Part shown: positions 1-5,609 of the stretch, one piece after another
How the letters are laid out: each line of letters begins with the position of its first letter
Numbering within the stretch: position 1 is the stretch's first letter
Source of the DNA: Opitutaceae bacterium
GTDB taxonomy: Bacteria > Verrucomicrobiota > Verrucomicrobiia > Opitutales > Opitutaceae
NCBI GenBank assembly: GCA_025352845.1
Contig: JANXSC010000259.1
Span: forward strand, 1-5,609
Direction: 5' to 3'
Length of the DNA stretch: 5,609 nt
Translations under genes and position numbers: made by a program
The notes under the pieces: model-generated
What the model was told of the DNA's origin: nothing
The model's database searches: none
The model's input: only the letters and a program-made list of their open reading frames with translations

Positions 1-1219
1 CGCGCACGGCCAGACGCGCGGCGATCTCGAGATCAAGGCGCGCGACGGCGTGACGACGGCGCTCGATCTTGAGTGGGGCGTCTATCCGGTGGCGCCGTGG
101 TATGCGCAGTTCGCCGCCGGGCTCCCGATCAACTTCGGCGCGACCGTCAGCCACATCAACGCGCGCTTCGCCGCGTTCCACCCCGGCCTCGAGATCGGCC
201 ACTGGGCCGTGAGCACCGCCGCCATCGCCGCGCTTGGCGCGACGCCCGCCGGCTCCCATCGCGTCGCCACCGCCGCGGAACTCCGCGCGATGGAGGCGGC
301 GCTGCGGCGCGGGCTCGATGAAGGCGCGCTCGGCATCGGCTTCGGCCTCGCCTACACGCCGTCCGCGACGGCCTCCGAGATGGAAACGATGTTCCGCGTC
401 GCGGCCGAGCGGCGCGTGCCGGCGTTCATCCACGTGCGCGGCACCGGCCTCCGACAGATCGAGGAGACCATCGACACTGCGCGCACGACCGGCGCGCCCC
501 TGCACATCGTGCACATCAACAGCAGCGGCCGCGACGACGTGCCGCCGGTGCTTGCACTCATCGACCGACACCGCGCCGCCGGTATGGACCTCACCACCGA
601 GGTTTATCCCTACACCGCCGGCTCGACGCTCATCGAGTCGGCCATCTTCGCACCCGGCTGGCGGGAGAGCATGAAAGTCGACTACGGCGATCTGCTCTGG
701 CCGGCGACCGGCGAGCGGCTCACCGCGGAAAGTTTTGAAAAATACCGCAAGCAGGGCGGCTGGGTCATTTTGTTTTCGATGAAGGAGGAAAACATCGCCC
801 GTGCCGTCGCGCATCCCGGCGTGATGATCGCGAGCGACGGAGTGCCGTTCGTCAACGGCAAGGGCCACCCGCGCGGCGCCGGGACGTTTGCCCGCGTGCT
901 TGGCCACTACGCCCGGGAGAAAAAAATCCTGCCGCTCATGGACGCGCTCGCCAAGATGACGATCTTCCCCGCGCGCCGGCTCGAGGGCCACGTGCCCGCG
1001 ATGAAAAACAAGGGCCGCCTTGCGCTCGGCACCGACGCCGATCTCACCGTCTTCGATCCGGCCACCGTGATCGATCGCGCCACCTACGAGAAGCCGACCG
1101 CGCCCTCGGCCGGCATCCCGCACGTGATTGTGGCGGGCGAATTCGTCGTGCGCGACGGGCAGATCGTTGCCGGAGCCTTGCCGGGCCGCGCTATCCGCGC
1201 GCCGGCGCCATCGCGATGA
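1..1219 (+). CDS. N-acyl-D-amino-acid deacylase family amidohydrolase (5' partial)
   Basis: This is a metal-dependent amidohydrolase of the D-aminoacylase type, which would remove the acyl group from N-acyl-D-amino acids or a related amide. The reading frame is open from base 2, so the GTG at 50 is an internal valine and the true start lies upstream; ~405 codons are visible of a family that usually has ~480-550. The window opens on AHGQ, probably the second His of the N-terminal HxH metal motif. Then come DGVTTALDLEWG (47-82), GALGIGFGLAYTP, FIHVRG (His at 431-433), IVHINSSG (His at 512-514), TTEVYPYTAGST, ASDGVP (Asp at 836-838) and HPRGAGTF (His at 866-868). The C-terminal block KGRLALGTDADLTVFDP and the following VVRDGQIV are the usual small beta-sandwich of this superfamily. 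Where classical D-aminoacylases have a Cys metal ligand (GNCG), this protein has LDLEWG. The stop overlaps the next ATG as ATGA. The family is secure; the substrate is not known. Confidence 0.9.
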   Translation, partial: AHGQTRGDLEIKARDGVTTALDLEWGVYPVAPWYAQFAAGLPINFGATVSHINARFAAFHPGLEIGHWAVSTAAIAALGATPAGSHRVATAAELRAMEAALRRGLDEGALGIGFGLAYTPSATASEMETMFRVAAERRVPAFIHVRGTGLRQIEETIDTARTTGAPLHIVHINSSGRDDVPPVLALIDRHRAAGMDLTTEVYPYTAGSTLIESAIFAPGWRESMKVDYGDLLWPATGERLTAESFEKYRKQGGWVILFSMKEENIARAVAHPGVMIASDGVPFVNGKGHPRGAGTFARVLGHYAREKKILPLMDALAKMTIFPARRLEGHVPAMKNKGRLALGTDADLTVFDPATVIDRATYEKPTAPSAGIPHVIVAGEFVVRDGQIVAGALPGRAIRAPAPSR

Positions 1220-1869
1220 ACTCCGAGTTTCACCTCCCCATTTGGTTCGATCTCGGCGCGACGTTCGCGTTTGCGCTCACCGGCGCGATCGCGGCGATTA
1301 AGCGCGGCTACGACATCGTGGGCGTCTTCTTCCTCGCGCTCGCGACCGGACTCGGCGGCGGCCTGATCCGCGACGGCATTTTTATTCCCGGCACCGGACC
1401 CACGCCGCTGCTGACCGATTCGCGCTACGTGAGCCTGGTCGGGGCCGCGGCGTTGGTGGGAATTTTCTTCCGCCGGCACGTGCTGCGCGCACTCAAGAGC
1501 TTCGCGCTAATTGATGCGCTCGGGCTCGGGGCCTATGCGGCCTTCGGCACGCAGAAGGCGCTCCAAGCCGGGCTCGCCGTGCCGGCCGCCGTGCTCGTCG
1601 GCGTGATCAACGCCGCCGGCGGCAGCCTCGTGCGCGACATCATCACGCGCGAGGAACCGCTGGTGTTTCGGCCGGGGCAATTCTATGTGCTGACGGCCCT
1701 CGCCGGGGCGGTGACCTTTGTCCTGCTCACCGTGAAATTTTCCGTCGCAGCGACCCCCGCCGCGCTCATCGCGATCGCGGTGACCTTTGTGTTTCGCGCG
1801 CTCGCCATCGTCTTCAACTGGCGCACGTCGCCGGCGGCCCGGCTCGCGGACGGCGACTTGACCCCATAG
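1216..1869 (+). CDS. TRIC/UPF0126 family membrane protein (glycine transporter or cation channel)
   Basis: This 217-residue integral inner-membrane protein belongs to the UPF0126/TRIC family. Prokaryotic members have been characterised as trimeric cation channels, and some relatives (E. coli YicG type) as glycine transporters. It shows the family's two repeated halves, each with a glycine-rich, Arg-Asp motif: GLGGGLIRDG at residues 45-54 and AAGGSLVRD at 133-141. About seven hydrophobic segments can be read, near residues 9-27, 34-50, 70-85, 97-112, 118-137, 155-172 and 178-200, which is the expected topology and length. The ATG at 1216 overlaps the upstream TGA (ATGA), which implies translational coupling to the amidohydrolase gene. 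No Shine-Dalgarno sequence precedes it. The family call is strong; whether it carries glycine, potassium or another solute cannot be read from the sequence. Confidence 0.93.
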   Translation: MNSEFHLPIWFDLGATFAFALTGAIAAIKRGYDIVGVFFLALATGLGGGLIRDGIFIPGTGPTPLLTDSRYVSLVGAAALVGIFFRRHVLRALKSFALIDALGLGAYAAFGTQKALQAGLAVPAAVLVGVINAAGGSLVRDIITREEPLVFRPGQFYVLTALAGAVTFVLLTVKFSVAATPAALIAIAVTFVFRALAIVFNWRTSPAARLADGDLTP

Positions 1870-1899
1870 CAGGCCCGGCGCTTCCTTGTCCACCCCGCC

Positions 1900-3372
1900 A
1901 TGAGTCCGCTCACCCGCCGCCGTTTCCTCCAGCAATCGACTCTTGCCGGCACCGCGCTGCTCGCCGCGCGCGGCCTGCGCCCGTCCACATTCGCCGCGCC
2001 GGCCGGGGCCAACGACGCGATTCGCCTCGGCCTCATCGGGCTCAACGGCAAGGGCGCGGCGCACCTGAAGAATCTCGTGAAGATGCCCGGCGTGCGCGTC
2101 GCCGCACTCTGCGACGTCGATCCACGCGTGCTCGCGCGCGTCGCGGCCACGATGCCCGAGACACAGCTCGCGCCGTTTACGACGACCGATGCCCGCGCGG
2201 TGCTCGCGCGACCCGACATCGACGCGGTGATGATTGTGACGAGCAACCACTGGCACGCGCTGCTCACGGTGTGGGCGTGCCAGGCGGGGAAGGATGTCTA
2301 TGTCGAGAAGCCGATGTCGCGCACCGTCTGGGAAGGCCGCAAGATGATCGAGGCCGCCGCGAAATACGGCCGCATCGTGCAGGTTGGCACGCACTATCGT
2401 TCCGAGACCGGCCTCGCCGAGGCGATCGAGTTCCTCCACGGCGGCGGGCTCGGAAAAATTAACCACATCCGCGCCATCGTTTACAACCTCCGCCCCTCCA
2501 TCGGCCGGAAGCACGCGTGGTATCCCGACTGGCTGGACTACGATCAGTATTGCGGCCCGACGCCCGTGCGCCCGCTCGAGCGCGGCAACCTCCACTACGA
2601 CTGGCACTGGATGTGGGACACCGGCAACGGCGAGCTCGGCAACAACGGCGTGCACGTGCTCGACATCGCGCTGCGCATCGCGAAGCACAACTCCGCCCCG
2701 CGCCGCATCCTCAGCTTCGGCGGCCGCTACGGCATCGACGATCCGGCGGAGACGCCGAACACCCACGTCGCCCTCTACGACTACCCGGAGATTCCGCTCC
2801 TCTTCGAACACCGCGCGCTCCCGGCGAAACCCGGCGTCAACTTCATGGATCAACACGGAGGCCTGCGCACCGGGGTCGTCGCGCACTGCGAGGACGGATC
2901 GTTTTCCGGCCTCATCGGCGGCACCGCCTACGATCGCAACGGCAAGGTAATCAAAAAATTCGCGGGCGACGGCGGCGGCGGCCACGTGAGAAACTTTTTC
3001 GATGCCGTGCGCTCGCGCCGCAAGGCCGACCTCGCCGCGCCCGTCGAGACCGGCCACGTCTCCGCCTCGCTCTGCCACTTCGGTAACATCTCCTATCGCG
3101 TGGGCGCGCCCGCCCCGACCCAAAAAATCCATGAGGCCCTCGGGCCGTTTCCCGCCGCGGCGGAACTCCACCAGGAGCTGCACGCGCACCTCGGCATGCA
3201 CGGCATCGACACCGCGCAACAGCCGTTCCGCCTCGGCCCCTGGCTGCACCTCGACGCCACCGGCGATCAGATCGCGCGGCTGGATTCACCCAACGGACCC
3301 GCCCTCGATCGCGCGCGTTACCTGCTGCGAGAAACGCAGCGCCCGCCCTACGTGATTCCGGAGCACGTGTGA
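1900..3372 (+). CDS. Tat-exported Gfo/Idh/MocA family oxidoreductase
   Basis: This 490-residue NAD(P)-dependent oxidoreductase probably acts on sugars, inositols or glycosides. The N-terminus has a twin-arginine signal (TRRRFLQQ at residues 5-12), followed by a hydrophobic stretch to about residue 32, so it is likely folded with its cofactor and exported. The Rossmann domain begins at IRLGLIGLNGKG (41-52), a GxxGxG-like nucleotide loop, with the acidic end of the second strand at CDVD (71-74). SNHWHA (115-120) and the hallmark EKP motif (136-138) follow; the Lys is the usual catalytic residue. The C-terminal domain has WHWMWDTGNGELGNNGVHVLD (235-255), where His252 is a candidate catalytic residue. 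The ATG at 1900 is chosen because it places the Tat motif correctly. It lies 30 bp after the TRIC stop, so it may be in the same transcript. Its 3' end abuts a palindromic repeat. The exact substrate is unknown; the family name covers many sugar dehydrogenases. Confidence 0.93.
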   Translation: MSPLTRRRFLQQSTLAGTALLAARGLRPSTFAAPAGANDAIRLGLIGLNGKGAAHLKNLVKMPGVRVAALCDVDPRVLARVAATMPETQLAPFTTTDARAVLARPDIDAVMIVTSNHWHALLTVWACQAGKDVYVEKPMSRTVWEGRKMIEAAAKYGRIVQVGTHYRSETGLAEAIEFLHGGGLGKINHIRAIVYNLRPSIGRKHAWYPDWLDYDQYCGPTPVRPLERGNLHYDWHWMWDTGNGELGNNGVHVLDIALRIAKHNSAPRRILSFGGRYGIDDPAETPNTHVALYDYPEIPLLFEHRALPAKPGVNFMDQHGGLRTGVVAHCEDGSFSGLIGGTAYDRNGKVIKKFAGDGGGGHVRNFFDAVRSRRKADLAAPVETGHVSASLCHFGNISYRVGAPAPTQKIHEALGPFPAAAELHQELHAHLGMHGIDTAQQPFRLGPWLHLDATGDQIARLDSPNGPALDRARYLLRETQRPPYVIPEHV

Positions 3373-3448
3373 CTGTCATTGCGAGGAGCGCAGCGACGAA
3401 GCAATCCAGCGGGATCGCCACGGCGCGGAGCGCGCCTCGCGATGACAG
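3373..3448. repeat. Dispersed palindromic (REP/MITE-like) repeat element
   Basis: This 76-bp imperfect palindrome starts on the base after the oxidoreductase TGA. The outer arms are CTGTCATTGCGAGG (3373-3386) and CCTCGCGATGACAG (3435-3448), which pair over 14 bp with one T/G wobble. A second pairing block joins AGCAATCC (3400-3407) to GGATCGCC (3412-3419) around a short loop. The left half, including GCGCAGCGACGAAGCAATCC, matches from memory a repeat type seen in intergenic regions of many unrelated bacteria, recognisable by spurious translations such as RGAQRRSNP and RRAPRRGDP. The inner part of the right half has diverged from the left. As RNA it would fold into a hairpin, so it may stabilise the upstream mRNA end or attenuate read-through. 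There is no U-tract, so it is not a classic intrinsic terminator. The 70 bp between its end and the next ATG are A-rich at first and hold no clear promoter. Confidence 0.85.
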
Positions 3449-3518
3449 AAATTGAAAAAACAGCGAACCAGTGGCCTCTCACGCGGAAGAAAAACGCGCA
3501 CTCGCGCCTCTCACCCGC

Positions 3519-4271
3519 ATGCTCCGTCGTCTCGCGGCTCTTGCCGCACTCACCACCCTCGCGATGACCGCGCCCGCTTCCGGCGCTGACCTCACATTTC
3601 AGAGCGGACCGGCGCAGGTCGCGCTCGTCGAACTCTACACCAGCGAGGGCTGCAGCAGTTGCCCGCCCGCCGAGCAATGGCTCGGCGATCTGAAGGAGGC
3701 GCCGGGACTCTGGCGCGACTTCGTGCCGGTCGCCTTTCACGTCAACTACTGGGATCACCTCGGCTGGAAGGACGCGCTGGCCGCGAAAAACTTCACTGCG
3801 CGCGAGCACGCCTACGCGGAGACGTGGCGCGCCTCGTCGGTTTACACGCCGTGCTTCGTCCGCAACGGCGAGGAGTGGCACCCGCGCGGTGCCGCACCCG
3901 AGGGCCGCGGCACCGGCAACGCCGGCATGCTGACCGTGCGTTGGCGCGCGGACGATGATTCGTGTGTCCTCGACTACGCGCCCGCGACGCCAGCAAAAGC
4001 CGATTTCGAAGTTTCCGTCGCCCTCCTCGGCGGCGGCATCGTGACCGACGTGCGCCGTGGTGAAAATTCTGGGCGCACACTGCGCCACGAGTTCGTCGCT
4101 CTTAGGCTCGAGACCCGCACGCTTGCCACTACCGATTCGGGCGCTCGCACCGCGACGCTCTCCCTGCCCCCGCGCACCGATCTCACCGCGCCGCGCCGCG
4201 CGATCGCGGCGTGGGTCACGCGCCGCGGTTCGCTTGCGCCGGTGCAGGCGACCGGCGGATGGATCGAGTAG
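3519..4271 (+). CDS. Secreted DUF1223 family thioredoxin-like protein
   Basis: This 250-residue protein of the DUF1223 family has a thioredoxin-like fold and no settled biochemical role. I chose the ATG at 3519, not the in-frame GTG at 3471, because it gives a clean Sec signal peptide: MLRR, a hydrophobic core to about residue 18, and a likely cut near SGA/D at 22-24. The core motif VELYTSEGCSSCPPAE follows, with a CSSC pair at Cys45 and Cys48 in the redox-active position. VAFHVNYWDHLGWKD (71-85) and VYTP (108-111), probably the cis-proline loop, are also typical of the family. Two further cysteines occur, Cys112 next to that proline and Cys149. The C-terminal part has RGENSGRTLRHEFV (180-193) and AWVTRRGSLAPVQATGGW (231-248), both family hallmarks. 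It lies 146 bp after the oxidoreductase on the same strand, separated by the palindromic repeat. A periplasmic thiol-redox role is an inference. Confidence 0.9.
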   Translation: MLRRLAALAALTTLAMTAPASGADLTFQSGPAQVALVELYTSEGCSSCPPAEQWLGDLKEAPGLWRDFVPVAFHVNYWDHLGWKDALAAKNFTAREHAYAETWRASSVYTPCFVRNGEEWHPRGAAPEGRGTGNAGMLTVRWRADDDSCVLDYAPATPAKADFEVSVALLGGGIVTDVRRGENSGRTLRHEFVALRLETRTLATTDSGARTATLSLPPRTDLTAPRRAIAAWVTRRGSLAPVQATGGWIE

Positions 4272-4322
4272 GTCAGCTCGCTGGCGGGCGCTGCTTGGGC
4301 GCGCGCCAGCGCGCTGGCCTAC
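4268..4322. repeat. Long imperfect inverted repeat between convergent genes
   Basis: The left arm GTAGGTCAGCTCGCTGGCG (4268-4286) pairs with CGCCAGCGCGCTGGCCTAC (4304-4322). Seventeen of 19 positions are Watson-Crick, one is a G/T wobble and one is a mismatch; the loop is 17 nt. The TAG stop of the DUF1223 gene (4269-4271) is inside the left arm, and the converging DUF1080 gene ends 21 bp beyond the right arm. The position suits a bidirectional transcription terminator or mRNA-end stabiliser, but neither side has the T-run of a classic intrinsic terminator. It could also be a REP-like dispersed palindrome. Its sequence is unrelated to the repeat at 3373-3448. Confidence 0.75.
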
Positions 4323-4343
4323 GACTGAAAAGGCCCTCGCTCC

Positions 4344-5129
4344 TCAGTTTTCCGCCGAGAGCGGAGTCTGCGGGCGGTCGAGCGTCATTTCCTTGATCCA
4401 GATGTTGCGGTAGCGCACGTCGTGGCCCTCGCACTGGAGCTTGAGGCCGCCGGGCGTGTCGGTGATGCCGCGGCCGCTGTCGTTGCCACCGTCGATCCCG
4501 GAATTCACGCCACCCCACACCTGCGATATCTCTTGGTTGGCGTGGACCTTGATGCCGTTGAAAAACATCGTGACGCGCGCTTTCTCGGTGCACTGGCCGT
4601 CCTTGAAACGCGCGGCGCGGAACACGAGGTCGTAGCTGTTCCACTGGCGCAGGCCCTTGTAGGCGAAGTAGGGCGACTCCGTTTCATTGATCACCGCGCC
4701 CATGCCGTGCTTCGTCGCGTCGCCGTCCTGGATTTGGATTTCGTAGCGGTTCTGGAGATAGACGCCGCTGTTGCCTCCGGGGTTCATCACGAGGAATTCC
4801 ACATGCAGGCGGAAATCACGGTAGGCTTTTTTCGTGACGATGTCGGCGACGCCAAACTTCCCTTTGCCCACCGCGGGGTCGTCCGTCTGCAGCGCCGTCG
4901 CGCCGCGCACCACGGGATCATCGACTATCTTCCATTTAATCGGGAGCGCGGAGCCGAAGCGGGGGCCGGCCCAATAAGTCCACTTCGCGTCGAGCATTTC
5001 GCGCGTGCCGTCGAAGAGGATTTCGGCACCCGCGAGCGGCTTGGCCCCGACGCCGACATCGGCGCGGAGCGAAACCGCCGCGAAGGAGCAAACCAAGGCG
5101 AGGAGAAGACGAGGGCGGAGGGAGCGCAT
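4344..5129 (-). CDS. Secreted DUF1080 family protein (3-keto-glycoside hydrolase type)
   Basis: This 261-residue protein has the DUF1080 (3-keto-disaccharide hydrolase) fold, a concanavalin-like beta-sandwich. Some family members are reported to cleave 3-keto-glycosides; others are only presumed carbohydrate-active. The reading frame stays open upstream to beyond 5590, but the ATG at 5127-5129 is the real start because it opens a Sec signal peptide: MRSLRPR, a hydrophobic core, and a likely cut near SLRA/D at 20-24. Family motifs in order: EILFDGT (36-42), FRLHVEFLV (106-114), NPGGNSGVYLQ (116-126), YEIQIQD (129-135), WNSYDLVF (163-170), VTMFFNGIKVH (186-196), GGLKLQ (227-232) and RNIWIKEM (241-248). 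The segment from about 203 to 226 is unusually rich in Gly, Asp and Asn and may be a surface loop or metal site. It is convergent with the DUF1223 gene and divergent from the phosphoesterase gene, so it probably forms a single-gene transcript. Confidence 0.9.
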   Translation of the reverse strand: MRSLRPRLLLALVCSFAAVSLRADVGVGAKPLAGAEILFDGTREMLDAKWTYWAGPRFGSALPIKWKIVDDPVVRGATALQTDDPAVGKGKFGVADIVTKKAYRDFRLHVEFLVMNPGGNSGVYLQNRYEIQIQDGDATKHGMGAVINETESPYFAYKGLRQWNSYDLVFRAARFKDGQCTEKARVTMFFNGIKVHANQEISQVWGGVNSGIDGGNDSGRGITDTPGGLKLQCEGHDVRYRNIWIKEMTLDRPQTPLSAEN

Positions 5130-5237
5130 GGGCGGAACGAGGATGGGGTGGGGAAAACCGAACCCGCACGATGCTGATCGCACGCGACGATTCGAGCTTT
5201 TGTTCACGCCCCCGATCGCGCAGCGTCGCGCCACCCC
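5130..5237. promoter_or_regulatory. Divergent intergenic region, presumed promoters for both flanking genes
   Basis: These 108 bp lie between the starts of two divergently transcribed genes, so they should hold the promoter of each. No convincing -35/-10 pair can be read on either strand. The only AT-richer patch is around 5189-5204, where TTGTTC (5200-5205) resembles a -35 box but has no matching -10. No operator palindrome stands out. The call rests on gene orientation only. Confidence 0.4.
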
Positions 5238-5609
5238 ATGAACACGCGCCGCGAATTTCTGCGCACTAGCGCCGCCGCCGCCGCGCTGGCCCTCGCGCCA
5301 AGTTCCGCGCGCGCCGCGGTCCCCGCGCCCGCCTTCTCCTTCCTGTTGCTCGGCGATCTCCACCACGACGCGCTGGCGCACCACGACATGGCGTGGGTGG
5401 AGAAGGAAAAGCCCAACGACGTCGCGCAGATCAAAAATTACTCGCGCATCACCGCCGAGGTCACGCCACGGCTCTTCGCCACGGTGCGGGAGACGATTGC
5501 CGAGCTGAACCGCACGCCCGCGACGCGCGTGGCGTTCGTGCTGCAGGCCGGCGATCTCGTGGAGGGGTTGTGCGGCAGCGAGGAGCTTTCGGTCACGCAA
5601 AACACCGAG
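5238..5609 (+). CDS. Tat-exported calcineurin-like metallophosphoesterase (3' partial)
   Basis: The reading frame is open from the ATG at 5238 to the window end, giving 124 residues of a longer protein. The N-terminus is a twin-arginine signal (TRREFLRT at residues 3-10), an alanine-rich hydrophobic stretch, and a likely cut near ARA at 24-27. The mature part starts FSFLLLGDLHHD, with D40 and H42 forming the first metal motif (DxH) of calcineurin-like phosphoesterases. QAGDLVEG (103-110) is the second motif (GDxxE/D), with D106 the expected metal-bridging Asp. The later GNH and GHxH motifs would lie beyond the window, so completeness cannot be judged. The protein probably hydrolyses a phosphate mono- or diester outside the cytoplasm using two metal ions; the substrate is unknown. 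No Shine-Dalgarno sequence precedes the ATG. It is divergent from the DUF1080 gene. Confidence 0.85.
   Translation, partial: MNTRREFLRTSAAAAALALAPSSARAAVPAPAFSFLLLGDLHHDALAHHDMAWVEKEKPNDVAQIKNYSRITAEVTPRLFATVRETIAELNRTPATRVAFVLQAGDLVEGLCGSEELSVTQNTE

Noticed and set aside
2968..2983. GGC-rich microsatellite-like run in the oxidoreductase gene
   Set aside because: It encodes a short glycine stretch (residues 358-361) in a loop of the enzyme and is too short to suggest phase variation.
1507..3249. A 580-codon open frame on the minus strand opposite the oxidoreductase gene
   Set aside because: It is a shadow of strong GC preference at third codon positions: the composition is Arg/Ala/Val/Glu/His-rich, no family motif is visible, and the plus strand carries a clear full-length enzyme.
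3452..3457. TTGAAA as a -35 box for the DUF1223 gene
   Set aside because: No -10-like sequence is found at 16-18 bp spacing, so it is not supported as a promoter.
3471..3518. GTG start at 3471 for the DUF1223 gene
   Set aside because: It adds 16 charged residues before a typical signal peptide; the ATG at 3519 fits export better.
1285..4207. Three copies of the octamer GCGATCGC (1285-1292, 1771-1778, 4200-4207), resembling the cyanobacterial HIP1 motif
   Set aside because: All fall in coding sequence, two of them spelling Ala-Ile-Ala, and the octamer is expected at some frequency in DNA this GC-rich; the gene content does not suggest a cyanobacterium.
4422..5177. A 251-codon open frame on the plus strand opposite the DUF1080 gene
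   Set aside because: The minus strand shows a signal peptide and all DUF1080 motifs; the plus frame has none and is explained by codon bias.
5130..5600. N-terminal extension of the DUF1080 protein by 157 residues on the minus strand
   Set aside because: The extension has no recognisable domain, would bury the Sec signal peptide inside the protein and would overlap the Tat signal of the phosphoesterase gene on the other strand.

Overview
This is a strongly GC-rich window with densely packed genes and marked GC preference at third codon positions. Codon style, the two twin-arginine exported enzymes (one Gfo/Idh/MocA type, one metallophosphoesterase), the DUF1080 protein and the lack of purine-rich ribosome binding sites all fit a Verrucomicrobiota genome, probably Opitutaceae-like, or a related PVC bacterium. 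This assignment is an inference from gene style; no rRNA or other marker gene is present.

Layout: (1) 1-1219, +, the C-terminal ~405 codons of an N-acyl-D-amino-acid deacylase-type amidohydrolase, cut by the left window edge. (2) 1216-1869, +, a TRIC/UPF0126 (glycine transporter/cation channel) membrane protein whose ATG overlaps the previous TGA. (3) 1900-3372, +, a Tat-exported Gfo/Idh/MocA oxidoreductase. (4) 3373-3448, a dispersed palindromic repeat that begins on the base after the oxidoreductase stop codon. (5) 3519-4271, +, a secreted DUF1223 thioredoxin-like protein with a CSSC motif. (6) 4268-4322, a long imperfect inverted repeat between convergent genes, with the DUF1223 stop codon inside its left arm. 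(7) 4344-5129, -, a secreted DUF1080 (3-keto-glycoside hydrolase type) protein. (8) 5130-5237, a divergent intergenic region. (9) 5238-5609, +, the N-terminal 124 residues of a Tat-exported calcineurin-like metallophosphoesterase, cut by the right edge.

How the genes may work together: four of the six proteins carry visible export signals, so most of the encoded chemistry is probably periplasmic or extracytoplasmic. The oxidoreductase and the DUF1080 protein could belong to an oxidise-then-cleave route for glycosides, since both families take part in 3-keto-sugar metabolism. They are not in one operon here, so this is only suggestive. The deacylase and the TRIC/glycine transporter are translationally coupled, which hints at amino-acid scavenging. 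I see no CRISPR array, phage genes, transposase, tRNA or rRNA. I do not see convincing evidence of a wholly new system; the most unusual items are the two palindromes placed at stop codons, a probable metal-ligand variant in the deacylase, and the oxidoreductase/DUF1080 pairing.
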